Positions 1 through 7,826 of a DNA stretch of 64,000 nucleotides are shown here, one piece after another (position 1 is the first letter of the stretch; each line of letters begins with the position of its first letter). Origin of the DNA: Planctomycetota bacterium (GTDB lineage Bacteria; Planctomycetota; Phycisphaerae; Phycisphaerales; UBA1924); contig JACTNA010000009.1 in NCBI GenBank assembly GCA_014584315.1, forward strand, positions 1-64,000. Direction: 5' to 3'. The notes below the pieces were generated by a model that saw only the letters and a program-made list of their open reading frames with translations, was not told the origin of the DNA and did not search any database. A program made the translations under genes and the position numbers.

Positions 1-2
1 TG

Positions 3-92
3 TGCATCCGATGGGAGAAGTCCACCGTGTTGTTCCAAGGCTACCTTCACTTCGCGTGCTCGTTCATGTTACTTCGAGAGGTTCTGGGATAG
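3..92 (+). pseudogene. 3' end of an IS5-like transposase, cut by the window edge
   Basis: Reading from base 3 gives 29 residues beginning CIRWEKSTVLFQGYLHFACS and ending at TAG 90-92. The RWEK motif followed by a hydrophobic FACSF segment matches the extreme C-terminus of IS5/IS427-type DDE transposases, which usually reads IRWEK, then LALL, then ACALI. Everything upstream lies outside the window, so it cannot be said whether the element is intact. The stop sits directly before an RHS-type coding fragment in another frame, so the right end of the element probably lies near bases 80-95. No clear terminal inverted repeat can be assigned from one end alone. Confidence 0.55.
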
Positions 93-225
93 GCTCTACA
101 TTGACGCCGTGGTGCTGCGCGACCGCGATGCCAACACGGCCTGGCACGACGAGGCCCACGGGACGCTCGAGGAGCGGGTCTATTCCTGCCAGAGCCAGAA
201 CTGGCGTGCTTCTCAGGATCGCTGA
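85..225 (+). pseudogene. Fragment of an RHS/YD-repeat protein next to the IS end
   Basis: The frame starting at base 1 is open to TGA 223-225. From about base 85 it reads RLYIDAVVLRDRD, then a short spacer, then GTLEERVYSCQSQNW. This resembles RHS-core repeats of planctomycete giant surface proteins, where a YIDA-LRDRD segment is followed by GTLEERLY and QDANWNV. Only about 45 residues survive. The start is lost into the transposase end and the reading stops soon after the repeat. The likely history is an RHS gene interrupted by an IS5-like insertion and then degraded. The family call rests on motif memory and not on a search. Confidence 0.45.
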
Positions 226-249
226 CGGCGACGGGAACGCGCCGGCGGC

Positions 250-1116
250 TCACGGCCTCCCGAACCGTCCCGCCCGCACGTCCTCCACGGCTTGCCGGAC
301 CTCCGCCTCCGTGTTCATCACGAACGGGCCGTAGGTCACGACCGGCTCGTCGATCGGCTCCCCGGCCAGGACGAGCAGGTCCGCGCCGTCGCCCGACTCG
401 ACGAGCGCGCCGCCGCCGGCACGCGAGAGCACGGCCAGTTCGCCCTCGCCCGCCCCGTGCGTGCCGCCGATGCGGATCGAGCCGGTGCGCACGAAGACGC
501 CCGCGTTGTGCCCGTCGGGGATGGGCAACTCCGCCCGCGCGCCCGCGCCCAGCCGGACGTCCCAGAGCACGATCGGCGTCACCGTGGCGGCCGGGCCGCG
601 CACGCCGCCGAACTCGCCCGCGATGATGCGCACCGTGCCCGCGCCGCCGGGGAGCTGCACGGTCGGGATCGCGTCGGCCCGCAGTTCCTGGTAGCGCGGC
701 GGCGTCATCTTGTGTCTGGCGGGCAGGTTGACCCAGAGCTGGGCGACCTCGAACGTGCCGCCGCTGCGCGTGAACTCGCGCGAGTGCTTCTCCTCGTGCA
801 GCACGCCGGAGCCGGCGGTCATCCACTGCACGTCGCCGGGGCCGATGCGCCCGCTGTTGCCGGCGGAGTCGCGGTGCTCGAGTTCGCCCTGGAAGACCAC
901 CGTGACCGTCTCGAACCCGCGGTGGGGGTGGGTGTCCACACCGCGCGGCTCGCTCGACGGCTCGAACCGGGCGGGCGGGGCGTAGTCCATCAGCACGAAC
1001 GGGCTGAGCCGCGACCCGACCGACCGCGGCGAGATCACGGAACTGACGGGAAAGCCGTCGCCGACCCAGTGCGTCGGAGGGCTGGGGAGGACCGATTCGA
1101 CGTGGCGGGGTGGCAT
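250..1116 (-). CDS. Pirin family protein
   Basis: A 288-residue bicupin of the pirin family. The N-terminal cupin carries the signature HPHRGFETVT, followed by GDVQWMTAGSGVLHEE, which together hold the His/His/His/Glu metal site. The C-terminal half is the second, degenerate cupin ending in a typical pirin tail (EPVVTYGPFVMNT). Family members are iron-binding proteins; some are quercetin dioxygenases and others redox sensors or regulators, so the substrate is open. The start is set at ATG 1116. Upstream residues in the same frame are arginine-rich and not pirin-like. There is no Shine-Dalgarno; a TAGAGT hexamer ends 5 nt before the ATG, so the mRNA may be leaderless. The gene stands alone. 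Confidence 0.9.
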   Translation of the reverse strand: MPPRHVESVLPSPPTHWVGDGFPVSSVISPRSVGSRLSPFVLMDYAPPARFEPSSEPRGVDTHPHRGFETVTVVFQGELEHRDSAGNSGRIGPGDVQWMTAGSGVLHEEKHSREFTRSGGTFEVAQLWVNLPARHKMTPPRYQELRADAIPTVQLPGGAGTVRIIAGEFGGVRGPAATVTPIVLWDVRLGAGARAELPIPDGHNAGVFVRTGSIRIGGTHGAGEGELAVLSRAGGGALVESGDGADLLVLAGEPIDEPVVTYGPFVMNTEAEVRQAVEDVRAGRFGRP

Positions 1117-1121
1117 CAGGA

Positions 1122-1127
1122 ACTCTA
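1122..1127 (-). promoter_or_regulatory. Putative -10 hexamer TAGAGT for a leaderless pirin mRNA
   Basis: TAGAGT on the minus strand ends 5 nt before the pirin ATG. No ribosome-binding site lies between them and no good -35 is visible. Transcription starting about 6-7 nt downstream of this hexamer would begin at or next to the start codon. The same arrangement recurs at several other genes in the window, which is the main support. Confidence 0.35.
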
Positions 1128-1413
1128 AGCCGCGCCGCCGGGATCGGCCCCGCAGTCTCGGCGCTGCGGCGTGCCTATGGGCGGGGGGGGTTGCGCTCAG
1201 CGCAGATCGCGGCGTCGAGGCCAACCCGGCAGGCCGACGGAGAGGCTTGGAGGTGGACTTGCGGTCTGGTATGCTCGCCGAAGGTTCGAGGAGCAGCTAT
1301 GGAGGCACTTGGCGGCACGGCGTGCCTTGCGTCGCGGGGACGGAGGCACCGGGATTGCGGAGCCGATCTCGGTGGCACGGTGCGAGAGCTTCGGTGCCAC
1401 CCTGCCGTAGCCT
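1128..1413. other. Intergenic stretch without a recognisable gene
   Basis: Upstream of the pirin gene. Several short frames are open on both strands, but they are arginine/serine-rich, lack ribosome-binding sites and resemble no family. No RNA gene or strong hairpin was seen here. Confidence 0.4.
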
Positions 1414-1808
1414 TCATTCAAGCTCGCGGTCGGCGTGCGTGGTCCACTCGTTCAAGAAGTCGATGAACTCATCTACCCAAATCTCTGTGAATCGCTGGAA
1501 CTCACCCGCTTTCTCTCGCCATATCCTGAGCCGAGAGCGAACCGAAGTTCGTACTTCGCGTCGTCCGGTCGGGTCTGAATGAGGACCACTAACTCAACCG
1601 GAGCGGTCTCGAACAGCATGTCCCCTGCCGCGAGACTGCCGAGAAGCGCCTTGACAGTTCCATAGCCGCTACGTCGCAACACCAGCCGGTTGTACGAACT
1701 CTGGTGCTCTTGGAATCCCTTGGATGTCCAGAAATCGATAACCAGCATCACCGCTTGGGCTTTGCTGATGCTGGGAACCGTTACTATCCATGTCGCTGTG
1801 CAGCCCAT
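1414..1808 (-). pseudogene. Frameshifted hypothetical gene in an AT-richer island
   Basis: The frame from ATG 1808 gives plausible protein (AVMLVIDFWTSKGFQEHQSS, later VELVVLIQTRPDDAKYELRF) and stops at 1473. Just before that stop, near 1505-1530, the protein-like reading moves to another frame (EKAGEFQRFTEIWVDEFIDF), which continues to LNEWTTHADRELE and a stop at 1414-1416. The two halves join naturally with one indel, so this is one gene of about 130 codons broken by a frameshift or by a sequence error. The stretch is visibly less GC-rich than its neighbours and lies between IS/RHS debris and a tRNA, which suggests acquired DNA. No family is recognised. Confidence 0.4.
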
Positions 1809-1999
1809 CGATCAGCATTGTACCGTCGCTCCTGGCGGGGCGACATCATGAACTCTGACCTGTGCCACCGAGATCGGTCCCGCGATCTCGATGAAGTGGC
1901 GTCCCTCTCGGCGAGATGCGCCGAGCTCCGCGGCGGGCATCGCACGAGGCAGGCGAACGGACCCAACCCGCGGCCCCGCCGCCCTACCCTTCCCCGCCC

Positions 2000-2073
2000 G
2001 GGCGGGTAGCTCAGTTGGCCAGAGCATTCGCCTTACACGCGAAGGGTCCCGGGTTCGAGTCCCGGCCCGCCCA
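2000..2073 (+). tRNA. tRNA-Val (anticodon UAC)
   Basis: A complete cloverleaf can be drawn: acceptor GGGCGGG pairs with CCCGCCC, the D-arm contains GCTCAGTTGGCC, the anticodon stem TTCGC/GCGAA closes the loop CTTACAC (anticodon TAC), and the T-arm is CCGGG-TTCGAGT-CCCGG. Discriminator base A is at 2073 and no CCA is encoded. The waaA gene follows in the same orientation about 55 bp downstream. Confidence 0.96.
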
Positions 2074-2112
2074 TTCACTCACGACCCCCACCCACGACCC
2101 CCACCCACGACC

Positions 2113-2133
2113 ATGCGCGGAGGCCTGCGCTGA
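2113..2133 (+). other. Six-codon ORF overlapping the waaA start
   Basis: ATG 2113 opens a six-residue frame (MRGGLR) whose TGA (2131-2133) overlaps the proposed CTG start of waaA at 2130 as CTGA. GGAGG at 2119-2123 lies inside it and is correctly placed for the CTG. It could be a leader that couples translation into waaA, or chance. Confidence 0.25.
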
Positions 2134-3365
2134 ACGCCCTCGACCTCGCCTATCTCCTCGTCGCCGGCGCGACCGCCCCGTGGTGGACACGCAAGACCCG
2201 CGGCGGGTGGCGCGAGCGCTTCGCGCTGGACCTGCCCCCCGCTCGTGCCGACGCCTCGCGCCCACGCGTGCTCGTCCACGCCGTCTCGGTCGGCGAGGTC
2301 AACGCGATCCGCGAGTTCGTGCCGCTGCTGGGCGAGCGGGCCGAGGTCGTCGTCGCGGCCTCGACGGACACAGGCCTCGCCCGGGCCCGCGAACTCTTCG
2401 CCGAGGCCCACCTCGTGGTGCGCTACCCGCTCGACGCCTCCGGCGCGGTCCGCCGGTTCCTCGACGCCGTGCGCCCGAACGCCGTCGCCCTCGTCGAACT
2501 CGAACTCTGGCCGAACTTCGTGCGCGAGTGCGTCCGGCGCGGTATCCCGATCGGCGTCGTGAACGGCCGCCTGAGCGACCGCTCGTTCCGCGGCTACCGG
2601 CGCATCCGTCCGTTCATCGGGGGGAGTTTCCGCGCGCTCGCGTTCGCGGGCGTGCAGGACGAGACCTACGCCGAGCGGTTCCGCGCCATGGGCACTCCGG
2701 CCGATCGCGTCCACGTCACCGGCTCGATGAAGTTCGACTCGGCGCGCGTCGGCGAGCCGGATGGGGCGGACGACCTCGCCCGGGCGCTGGGCATCGACCG
2801 CGCCCGCCCACTGATCGTCGCCGGCAGCACCGGCCCGGGCGAAGAGGCCCTGATCCGAACGGCCTGCGAGCGCGCGTTCCACGGGGAACATGTCCAGCTG
2901 CTGTGCGCCCCGCGCAAGCCCGAGCGTTTCGACGAGGCCGCCGCCGCGCTGCCCGGCTGTGTGCGCCGCTCGCGCCCCGGCGCGCCCGCGGGCGACGCGC
3001 CCCGCTGGTTCCTCCTCGACACCATCGGCGAACTGCGCTCGGCCTACGCCCTGGCCGACCTCGTCGTCGTGGGGCGCTCCTTCTTCGACCTCTACGGCTC
3101 GGACCCGCTCGAACCCGCCGCCCTCGGCAAGCCGATGCTGATCGGCCCCCGGGTGGATGATTTTCGAGCGATCGTCGAGGCGCTCGACCACGCGGGCGCG
3201 ATCGTGCGCACCGACCGCGACAGGCTCGGGGCGGACCTCGCCGCCCTCCTCGACAACGCCGAGCGCCGGGCGGACCTCGGTCGCCGGGCGCTCGCCTGCG
3301 TGGAGGCGAACCTCGGCGCAAGCCGTCGGAACGCCGGGTTGGTCGCCGCGGCGGTCGGGGTCTAG
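2130..3365 (+). CDS. waaA: 3-deoxy-D-manno-octulosonic acid (KDO) transferase
   Basis: Inner-membrane-associated glycosyltransferase that transfers KDO from CMP-KDO to lipid A precursor. The N-terminal WaaA signature is present (WWTRKTRGGWRERF, then HAVSVGEVNA), as are ELELWPN, the VNGRLSDRSFRGY block, GSMKFD and the C-terminal GT-B donor region (GRSFFDLYGSDPLEPAALGK). The usual N-terminus (NALDLAYLLVAG and onwards) extends upstream of the first conventional in-frame start, GTG 2268, back to CTG 2130, which has GGAGG six bases before it and no ATG, GTG or TTG in between. CTG is therefore the most likely start, giving 411 residues, normal for the family. A one-base sequence error is the alternative. 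The gene lies between two tRNAs. Confidence 0.9.
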   Translation: MNALDLAYLLVAGATAPWWTRKTRGGWRERFALDLPPARADASRPRVLVHAVSVGEVNAIREFVPLLGERAEVVVAASTDTGLARARELFAEAHLVVRYPLDASGAVRRFLDAVRPNAVALVELELWPNFVRECVRRGIPIGVVNGRLSDRSFRGYRRIRPFIGGSFRALAFAGVQDETYAERFRAMGTPADRVHVTGSMKFDSARVGEPDGADDLARALGIDRARPLIVAGSTGPGEEALIRTACERAFHGEHVQLLCAPRKPERFDEAAAALPGCVRRSRPGAPAGDAPRWFLLDTIGELRSAYALADLVVVGRSFFDLYGSDPLEPAALGKPMLIGPRVDDFRAIVEALDHAGAIVRTDRDRLGADLAALLDNAERRADLGRRALACVEANLGASRRNAGLVAAAVGV

Positions 3366-3408
3366 GATTCCGGCTTGGCCGCGCCGGCGACCCCCGCCCG
3401 CGCGCCCC

Positions 3409-3481
3409 GAGGGCGTAGCTCAGTTGGTAGAGCAGCGGACTTTTAATCCGCGGGTCCAGGGTTCGAATCCCTGCGCCCTCA
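3409..3481 (+). tRNA. tRNA-Lys (anticodon UUU)
   Basis: Acceptor GAGGGCG pairs with CGCCCTC, the D-arm is GCTCAGTTGGTAGAGC, the anticodon stem GCGGA/TCCGC closes the loop CTTTTAA (anticodon TTT), and the T-arm is CAGGG-TTCGAAT-CCCTG. Discriminator A is at 3481. It lies 43 bp after the waaA stop and is followed at once by a heptamer array. Confidence 0.95.
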
Positions 3482-3486
3482 TTGAC

Positions 3487-3521
3487 GGCTTGCGGCTTGG
3501 GACCTGCGGCTTGGGGTGTGG
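3487..3521 (+). repeat. Tandem heptamer array, consensus GGCTTGG, five units
   Basis: Consecutive 7-mers are GGCTTGC, GGCTTGG, GACCTGC, GGCTTGG, GGTGTGG. The array starts five bases after tRNA-Lys. An inverted partner array of the same heptamer lies at 3601-3628, so the two can pair and enclose about 80 bp. It resembles the short tandemly repeated repetitive sequences known from cyanobacteria. See the findings. Confidence 0.7.
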
Positions 3522-3600
3522 CCAGCCCGGGCCGGAACGCCCGCCGAGGGGATCACGAGAACGAACATGCGTCTGGCGAGTGCGTCGATGACCCGAACCC

Positions 3601-3628
3601 CCAAGCCCCAAGCCCTCAGCCCTAAGCC
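3601..3628 (-). repeat. Inverted partner heptamer array (CCAAGCC/CTAAGCC, four units)
   Basis: Units on the plus strand are CCAAGCC, CCAAGCC, CTCAGCC, CTAAGCC, the reverse complement of the GGCTTGG-type heptamers at 3487-3521. The array ends six bases before the SNF2 helicase ATG and so forms part of its 5' leader. The 79 bp between the arrays contain no gene. Confidence 0.7.
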
Positions 3629-3634
3629 TCACCG

Positions 3635-6600
3635 ATGCTGATCGTTCATGCAGTGTGGGCGGGTGGGTCGGTTCGGCTGTGGGCGGAGTCGGCCGCGCTG
3701 TGGCCGCAACGATCTCGCGCCGAAGGAACGGGACACCCATTCGCCGTGGTCGATGAATCGCTCAGGTCCGCAGTTCCCGCCGCATCGCCCGAGCCTCTGC
3801 GCATCCTTCTCCCCACGCTCGACGGCCTGCCCGAGCCAAGCCCGCGGCTGGCTCACGCTGTCGGGCACGAGAGCGAAGAGTCCGGCTACACGCTGAGGGC
3901 GTTCGAGGTGGCCTCGCTGAGCCTTCCACCGGATCGTGTCGAGGATGAACTCGAATGCCTCGCCGAGCGAGAGGCGGGGGCGGGGCTGGCGCCCGGTGAA
4001 TCCGTCGAGTGGTTCGCCTCGGCGGTTCGTTTCGCTCGGCATCTGCGCGCCCAGGAGCGTTTCGTCCCGATGCTGCTCCAGGAGGCTGACGGCGCGCTGC
4101 GGGCCGCCTGGTCGCCCTGGCTCGCCGACGAGCAGACCTCGGCGCGGGCGGTCGCGCTCGCGCGGGCGATGCCCCCCTCGGCCCGGTGCGCCGAGGGCGA
4201 GCAGCACCTCGGGGCGTGGGGCGTGCTCGAGGCCCTGCTCGGCTCGCTGACCGACGCGGCGTGCCGGCGCGCCCTCGTCCGCGAGTCCATGGCCGAGACG
4301 CTCGAGGGCATCGACCGCGCCGACCCGCAGGCCGCATGGCTCGACGGCCTGCTCGGCGACGCGCACGCCGTGCCCCTCGGTGCCGCCGCTCGGCCGGACG
4401 CCGTCCGGCGCGTGCGATCGTGGATCGGCGCGCTCGACGAGCACGGCACGGTCGGGGAGTGGCGGCTGTGCCTGCGCCTCGAGGAGCCGATGGAGAGTTC
4501 GCTCCTCGACGACATGCGCGCCCCGCCCGAGAGCGTCGAGTGGGCGCTCCGATTCGCGCTCCGGTCCGCCGAGGATGAGCGCATCTCCATCGAGGCCGAG
4601 GATGTGTGGCTGCTCCCGACCGAGTCCGTCACGGTCGAGGGCCGGCGCGTGGACGGCGTGCGTGAACTGCTGCTTGGCGAACTCGGCCGCGCCTCGCGTC
4701 TCTACCGCCCCATCGAGCGCGCCCTCGAAGAGAGCGAACCCGCGGAACTGCGCCTCACCACCTCGCAGGCCTACCAGTTCCTTCGCGAAGTCGCCCCGAT
4801 CCTCCGCGAGCAGGGCTTCGGCGTCGTGGCCCCCGATTGGTGGGAATCGCCCGCCATGCGCCTCGGGGCGCGCATGCGGCTTACCGGCGGCGAGCCGCGC
4901 GACGGCGACCGCGCCTCGCCCTCTCCCGCCGGGCTGGCCGCGCTCGGCCTGGGCGCGCTGGTGCGCTACGAGTGGGAGATCTCCGTCGGCGACCGCACGC
5001 TCTCGCTCCACGAGTTCGAGCGCCTCGCCCGCGAACGCTCGCCGCTGCTGCGCGTCGGCGGGCGATGGGTCGAGGTGCGGCCCGAGGACGTCGAGGCGGC
5101 CATCCGGTTCATCCGCGAGAACCCCGGCGGCGAGACCTCGCTCGGCGACGCCCTCAGACTCGCCTACGCCTCCGACGCACGACGCACCGGCCTCAACATC
5201 GTCGGGCTGGAGGCGGACGGATGGATCGGCGCGGTCCTCGGCGGCGAGAACGAGCGGCGCACCCTCCCCGCGCTCACCACGCCCGAGACCTTCCACGGCG
5301 TGCTGCGCCCGTACCAGCAGCGCGGCCTGGCGTGGCTCGCCTTCATGGAGTCGCACGGGTTCGGCGTCTGCCTCGCCGACGACATGGGCCTCGGCAAGAC
5401 CATCCAGTTGCTCGCGCTGCTGGCGCACGAGCGGGAAGGGCGGACGGCCGAGGCGCAACCAGGAGAGGGCGCCGGCGCAGCGGGGCCACCCGGGCCACCC
5501 GCTCCCGTCGGGCCGACACTGCTCGTGGTGCCGATGTCGGTGGTCGGCAACTGGGTCCGCGAGGCGAGGCGATTCTGCCCCTCGCTCCGCGTGCTTCTGC
5601 ACCACGGGCTTGACCGCCTGAGCGGCGCGGCCCTGCACGAGAAGGCCCTCGCCAGCGACGTCGTCGTCACGACCTACGCCCTCGCACACCGCGACCGCGA
5701 GCAACTCGAGTGCATCGCGTGGCACCGCGTCGTGCTGGACGAGGCGCAGTACGTCAAGAACCCGCAGTCCAAGCAGGCCCAGGCCGTCCGCGCCTTCGAG
5801 GCCCCGCGCCGCGCCGCCCTCACCGGCACCCCGGTCGAGAACCGCCTCAGCGAACTCTGGTCGATCATGGACTTCCTGAACCCCGGCTACCTCGGCGGCG
5901 CATCCTCATTCCGGCGGCAGTTCGGCGTTCCCATCGAGCGCTATCACGACCACGCCCGCGGGGAGAAACTCCGCTCACTCATCCGACCCTTCGTGCTGCG
6001 CCGACTAAAGACCGACCCATCGATCATCGCCGACCTGCCCGACAAACTCGAGAGCCGTGAGTTCAGCCACCTCACGCGCGAGCAGGCCGAGATGTACCGC
6101 GAGTGCGTGGCGCGGATGATGGGCGAGGTCGAGCGATCCGAGGGCATCCACCGCCGCGGCCTCGTCCTCGCCGCGCTCGTGAAACTCAAGCAGATCTGCA
6201 ACCATCCCGCCCAGGCCCTCAAGGACCACGACTTCGCCGGCGCGACCCCGCCCGATCCGTCGCGCTCCGGCAAGTGCGTGCGCCTCCTCGAGATGCTCGA
6301 CGAGACCCTCGCCGCCGGCGACCGCTCGCTCGTCTTCACCCAGTTCCGACAGATGGGCCACCTGCTCGCGCTCATGCTCCGGCACGAACTCGACCGCGAC
6401 GTCCTCTTCCTGCACGGCGGCACCACCCAGAAGCAGCGCGAGGCCATGATCGAGCAGTTCCACGAGCGCGACGGGCGACACCCCATCATGATCCTCAGCC
6501 TCAAGGCCGGCGGCGTCGGCCTGAACCTCACCGCCGCCACCCACGTCTTCCACTTCGACCGCTGGTGGAACCCCGCCGTCGAGCAGCAGGCCACCGACCG

Positions 6601-6814
6601 CGCCTTTCGCATCGGGCAGACGCGGACCGTGCAGGTCCACAAGTTCGTCGTGCGGGGCACGCTCGAGGAACGGATCGACGAGATGATCGAGGCCAAGACC
6701 GAACTCGCCGAGCGGATCGTCGGCTCCGGCGAGCGCTGGCTCACGGAACTCTCGACGGACGACCTGCGCGGCATCCTGACGCTCCGCGACGAGGCCGTGG
6801 GAATCGAGGATTGA
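3635..6814 (+). CDS. SNF2-family DEAD/DEAH-box helicase
   Basis: A 1059-residue Swi2/Snf2 ATPase. The N-terminal half (to about 520) is an accessory region of the type found in bacterial HepA-like SNF2 proteins (DUF3670-like). The helicase core follows: motif I DDMGLGKTIQ near residue 583, motif II DEAQ near 702, motif III LTGTPVEN, and the C-terminal lobe with LSLKAGGVGLNL and the SNF2 signature DRWWNPAVEQQATDRAFRIG near 975. Such enzymes use ATP to translocate on DNA and remodel DNA-protein complexes or stalled RNA polymerase. ATG 3635 directly follows an inverted heptamer array and has no good Shine-Dalgarno. A SWIM zinc-finger gene follows after 76 bp on the same strand, the usual pairing for this subfamily. 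The exact biological role is unknown. Confidence 0.9.
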   Translation: MLIVHAVWAGGSVRLWAESAALWPQRSRAEGTGHPFAVVDESLRSAVPAASPEPLRILLPTLDGLPEPSPRLAHAVGHESEESGYTLRAFEVASLSLPPDRVEDELECLAEREAGAGLAPGESVEWFASAVRFARHLRAQERFVPMLLQEADGALRAAWSPWLADEQTSARAVALARAMPPSARCAEGEQHLGAWGVLEALLGSLTDAACRRALVRESMAETLEGIDRADPQAAWLDGLLGDAHAVPLGAAARPDAVRRVRSWIGALDEHGTVGEWRLCLRLEEPMESSLLDDMRAPPESVEWALRFALRSAEDERISIEAEDVWLLPTESVTVEGRRVDGVRELLLGELGRASRLYRPIERALEESEPAELRLTTSQAYQFLREVAPILREQGFGVVAPDWWESPAMRLGARMRLTGGEPRDGDRASPSPAGLAALGLGALVRYEWEISVGDRTLSLHEFERLARERSPLLRVGGRWVEVRPEDVEAAIRFIRENPGGETSLGDALRLAYASDARRTGLNIVGLEADGWIGAVLGGENERRTLPALTTPETFHGVLRPYQQRGLAWLAFMESHGFGVCLADDMGLGKTIQLLALLAHEREGRTAEAQPGEGAGAAGPPGPPAPVGPTLLVVPMSVVGNWVREARRFCPSLRVLLHHGLDRLSGAALHEKALASDVVVTTYALAHRDREQLECIAWHRVVLDEAQYVKNPQSKQAQAVRAFEAPRRAALTGTPVENRLSELWSIMDFLNPGYLGGASSFRRQFGVPIERYHDHARGEKLRSLIRPFVLRRLKTDPSIIADLPDKLESREFSHLTREQAEMYRECVARMMGEVERSEGIHRRGLVLAALVKLKQICNHPAQALKDHDFAGATPPDPSRSGKCVRLLEMLDETLAAGDRSLVFTQFRQMGHLLALMLRHELDRDVLFLHGGTTQKQREAMIEQFHERDGRHPIMILSLKAGGVGLNLTAATHVFHFDRWWNPAVEQQATDRAFRIGQTRTVQVHKFVVRGTLEERIDEMIEAKTELAERIVGSGERWLTELSTDDLRGILTLRDEAVGIED

Positions 6815-6890
6815 GGCGGAGCGTGACGATGCACAGCGGAACCTTGACAGCGGACATCGGGGCATTCGCCGAAGGCGGGAGGGGCTGACG

Positions 6891-7826
6891 GTGTCGAACT
6901 TTCATCGAGCGGGAAGGCCGCGGGCGAGCGTGCCCTCCGTGCATCCGCGCCGGGTTCGGGGGGGGGTTCGCCCGGTGTCGCGCGATGCGGCTCGTCCCGC
7001 CGGGTGGCTGGGGCGCGCGTGGGTCGCGCTCATGGACGCGGCCGCCGCCGAGGACGCCCGCGCCGAAGGGCTGGACTACGCCAAGCGGGGCCAGACCCGC
7101 AGGATCGAGATCGAGGGCGGCGCGGTCCGCGGCCTCGTCCAGGGCCGGTCCGAGTCCGCCTACTCCACGGCCGTCGGCGTCGAGCGATTCTCCGTCGAGC
7201 GGTGGGAGGCCGTCGTCGCCGCGCTCGCCGAGCAGGCCATGTTCTCGGCCAAACTCCTCGCCGGCGAACTGCCCGAGAGCGTCGGCGCGACGCTCCGAGG
7301 GGCGGGCGCGCCGCTCGAACCGGCCGGGCCCGGCGATGTCCGCACCGAGTGCTCCTGCGACGGCGGCCCGTGGTGCAAGCACGCCTGCTGCCTCGTCTTC
7401 CTCCTCGCCGACCGCCTCGAACGCGAGCCGACGCTCGCCTTCGCCCTGCGCGGCCTGCCCGCCGACGAGGTTCTGGAGCGCGTCCGCCAGCGCAGGCAGA
7501 CCGCCGAGGGGGGGGGTGCGGCCATGCCCGCCTACGCCGCGCACGTCCCGGGCTCCGCCGACGCCCAGGGCGCGCCCCTCGACGCCTGTATCGAACGCTT
7601 CTGGCAGGCGGGCGCGGAGGTCCACGAACTCGAGTTCGCCCTCGACCCGCCCGCCGTCAGCCACCCGCTGCTGCGCAGGCTCGGCGCCAGCCCGTTCCGC
7701 GAGAGCCGGCTCCCCATGGTCGGCCTGCTGGCCACCTGCTACGAGGTCATCGGCGCGGAGGCACGCGGCGAGCACGCCGAAGCCGAACCGGACGCGACCG
7801 ACGGAAACGATCAGCGAGCGGATTGA
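6891..7826 (+). CDS. SWIM zinc-finger protein, partner of the SNF2 helicase
   Basis: A 311-residue protein with the SWIM motif CSCDGGPWCKHACC at about residues 153-167 (CxC, spacer, CxH), a zinc-binding fold predicted to bind DNA or protein. The context around it (EGGAVRGLVQGRSE.YSTAVGV) is typical of bacterial SWIM proteins encoded beside SNF2 helicases, so the two probably act as one nucleic-acid remodelling unit. The start is GTG 6891, preceded by a strong GGGAGGGG at 6877-6884. The 3' end overlaps the convergent deoxyhypusine-synthase-like gene by 16 bp. The C-terminal third has no recognised domain. Confidence 0.8.
   Translation: MSNFHRAGRPRASVPSVHPRRVRGGVRPVSRDAARPAGWLGRAWVALMDAAAAEDARAEGLDYAKRGQTRRIEIEGGAVRGLVQGRSESAYSTAVGVERFSVERWEAVVAALAEQAMFSAKLLAGELPESVGATLRGAGAPLEPAGPGDVRTECSCDGGPWCKHACCLVFLLADRLEREPTLAFALRGLPADEVLERVRQRRQTAEGGGAAMPAYAAHVPGSADAQGAPLDACIERFWQAGAEVHELEFALDPPAVSHPLLRRLGASPFRESRLPMVGLLATCYEVIGAEARGEHAEAEPDATDGNDQRAD

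Noticed and set aside
1110..1466. Plus-strand open frame of 118 codons upstream of the pirin gene
   Set aside because: No ribosome site, arginine-rich low-complexity reading, and it crosses the pirin promoter.
3629..5725. A 698-codon open frame on the minus strand opposite the SNF2 helicase
   Set aside because: Antisense to a clear helicase; low-complexity composition from high GC; no family or ribosome site.
3635..7826. SNF2 plus SWIM pair as a DISARM-type defence system
   Set aside because: No methyltransferase, DUF1998 or phospholipase D gene beside it.
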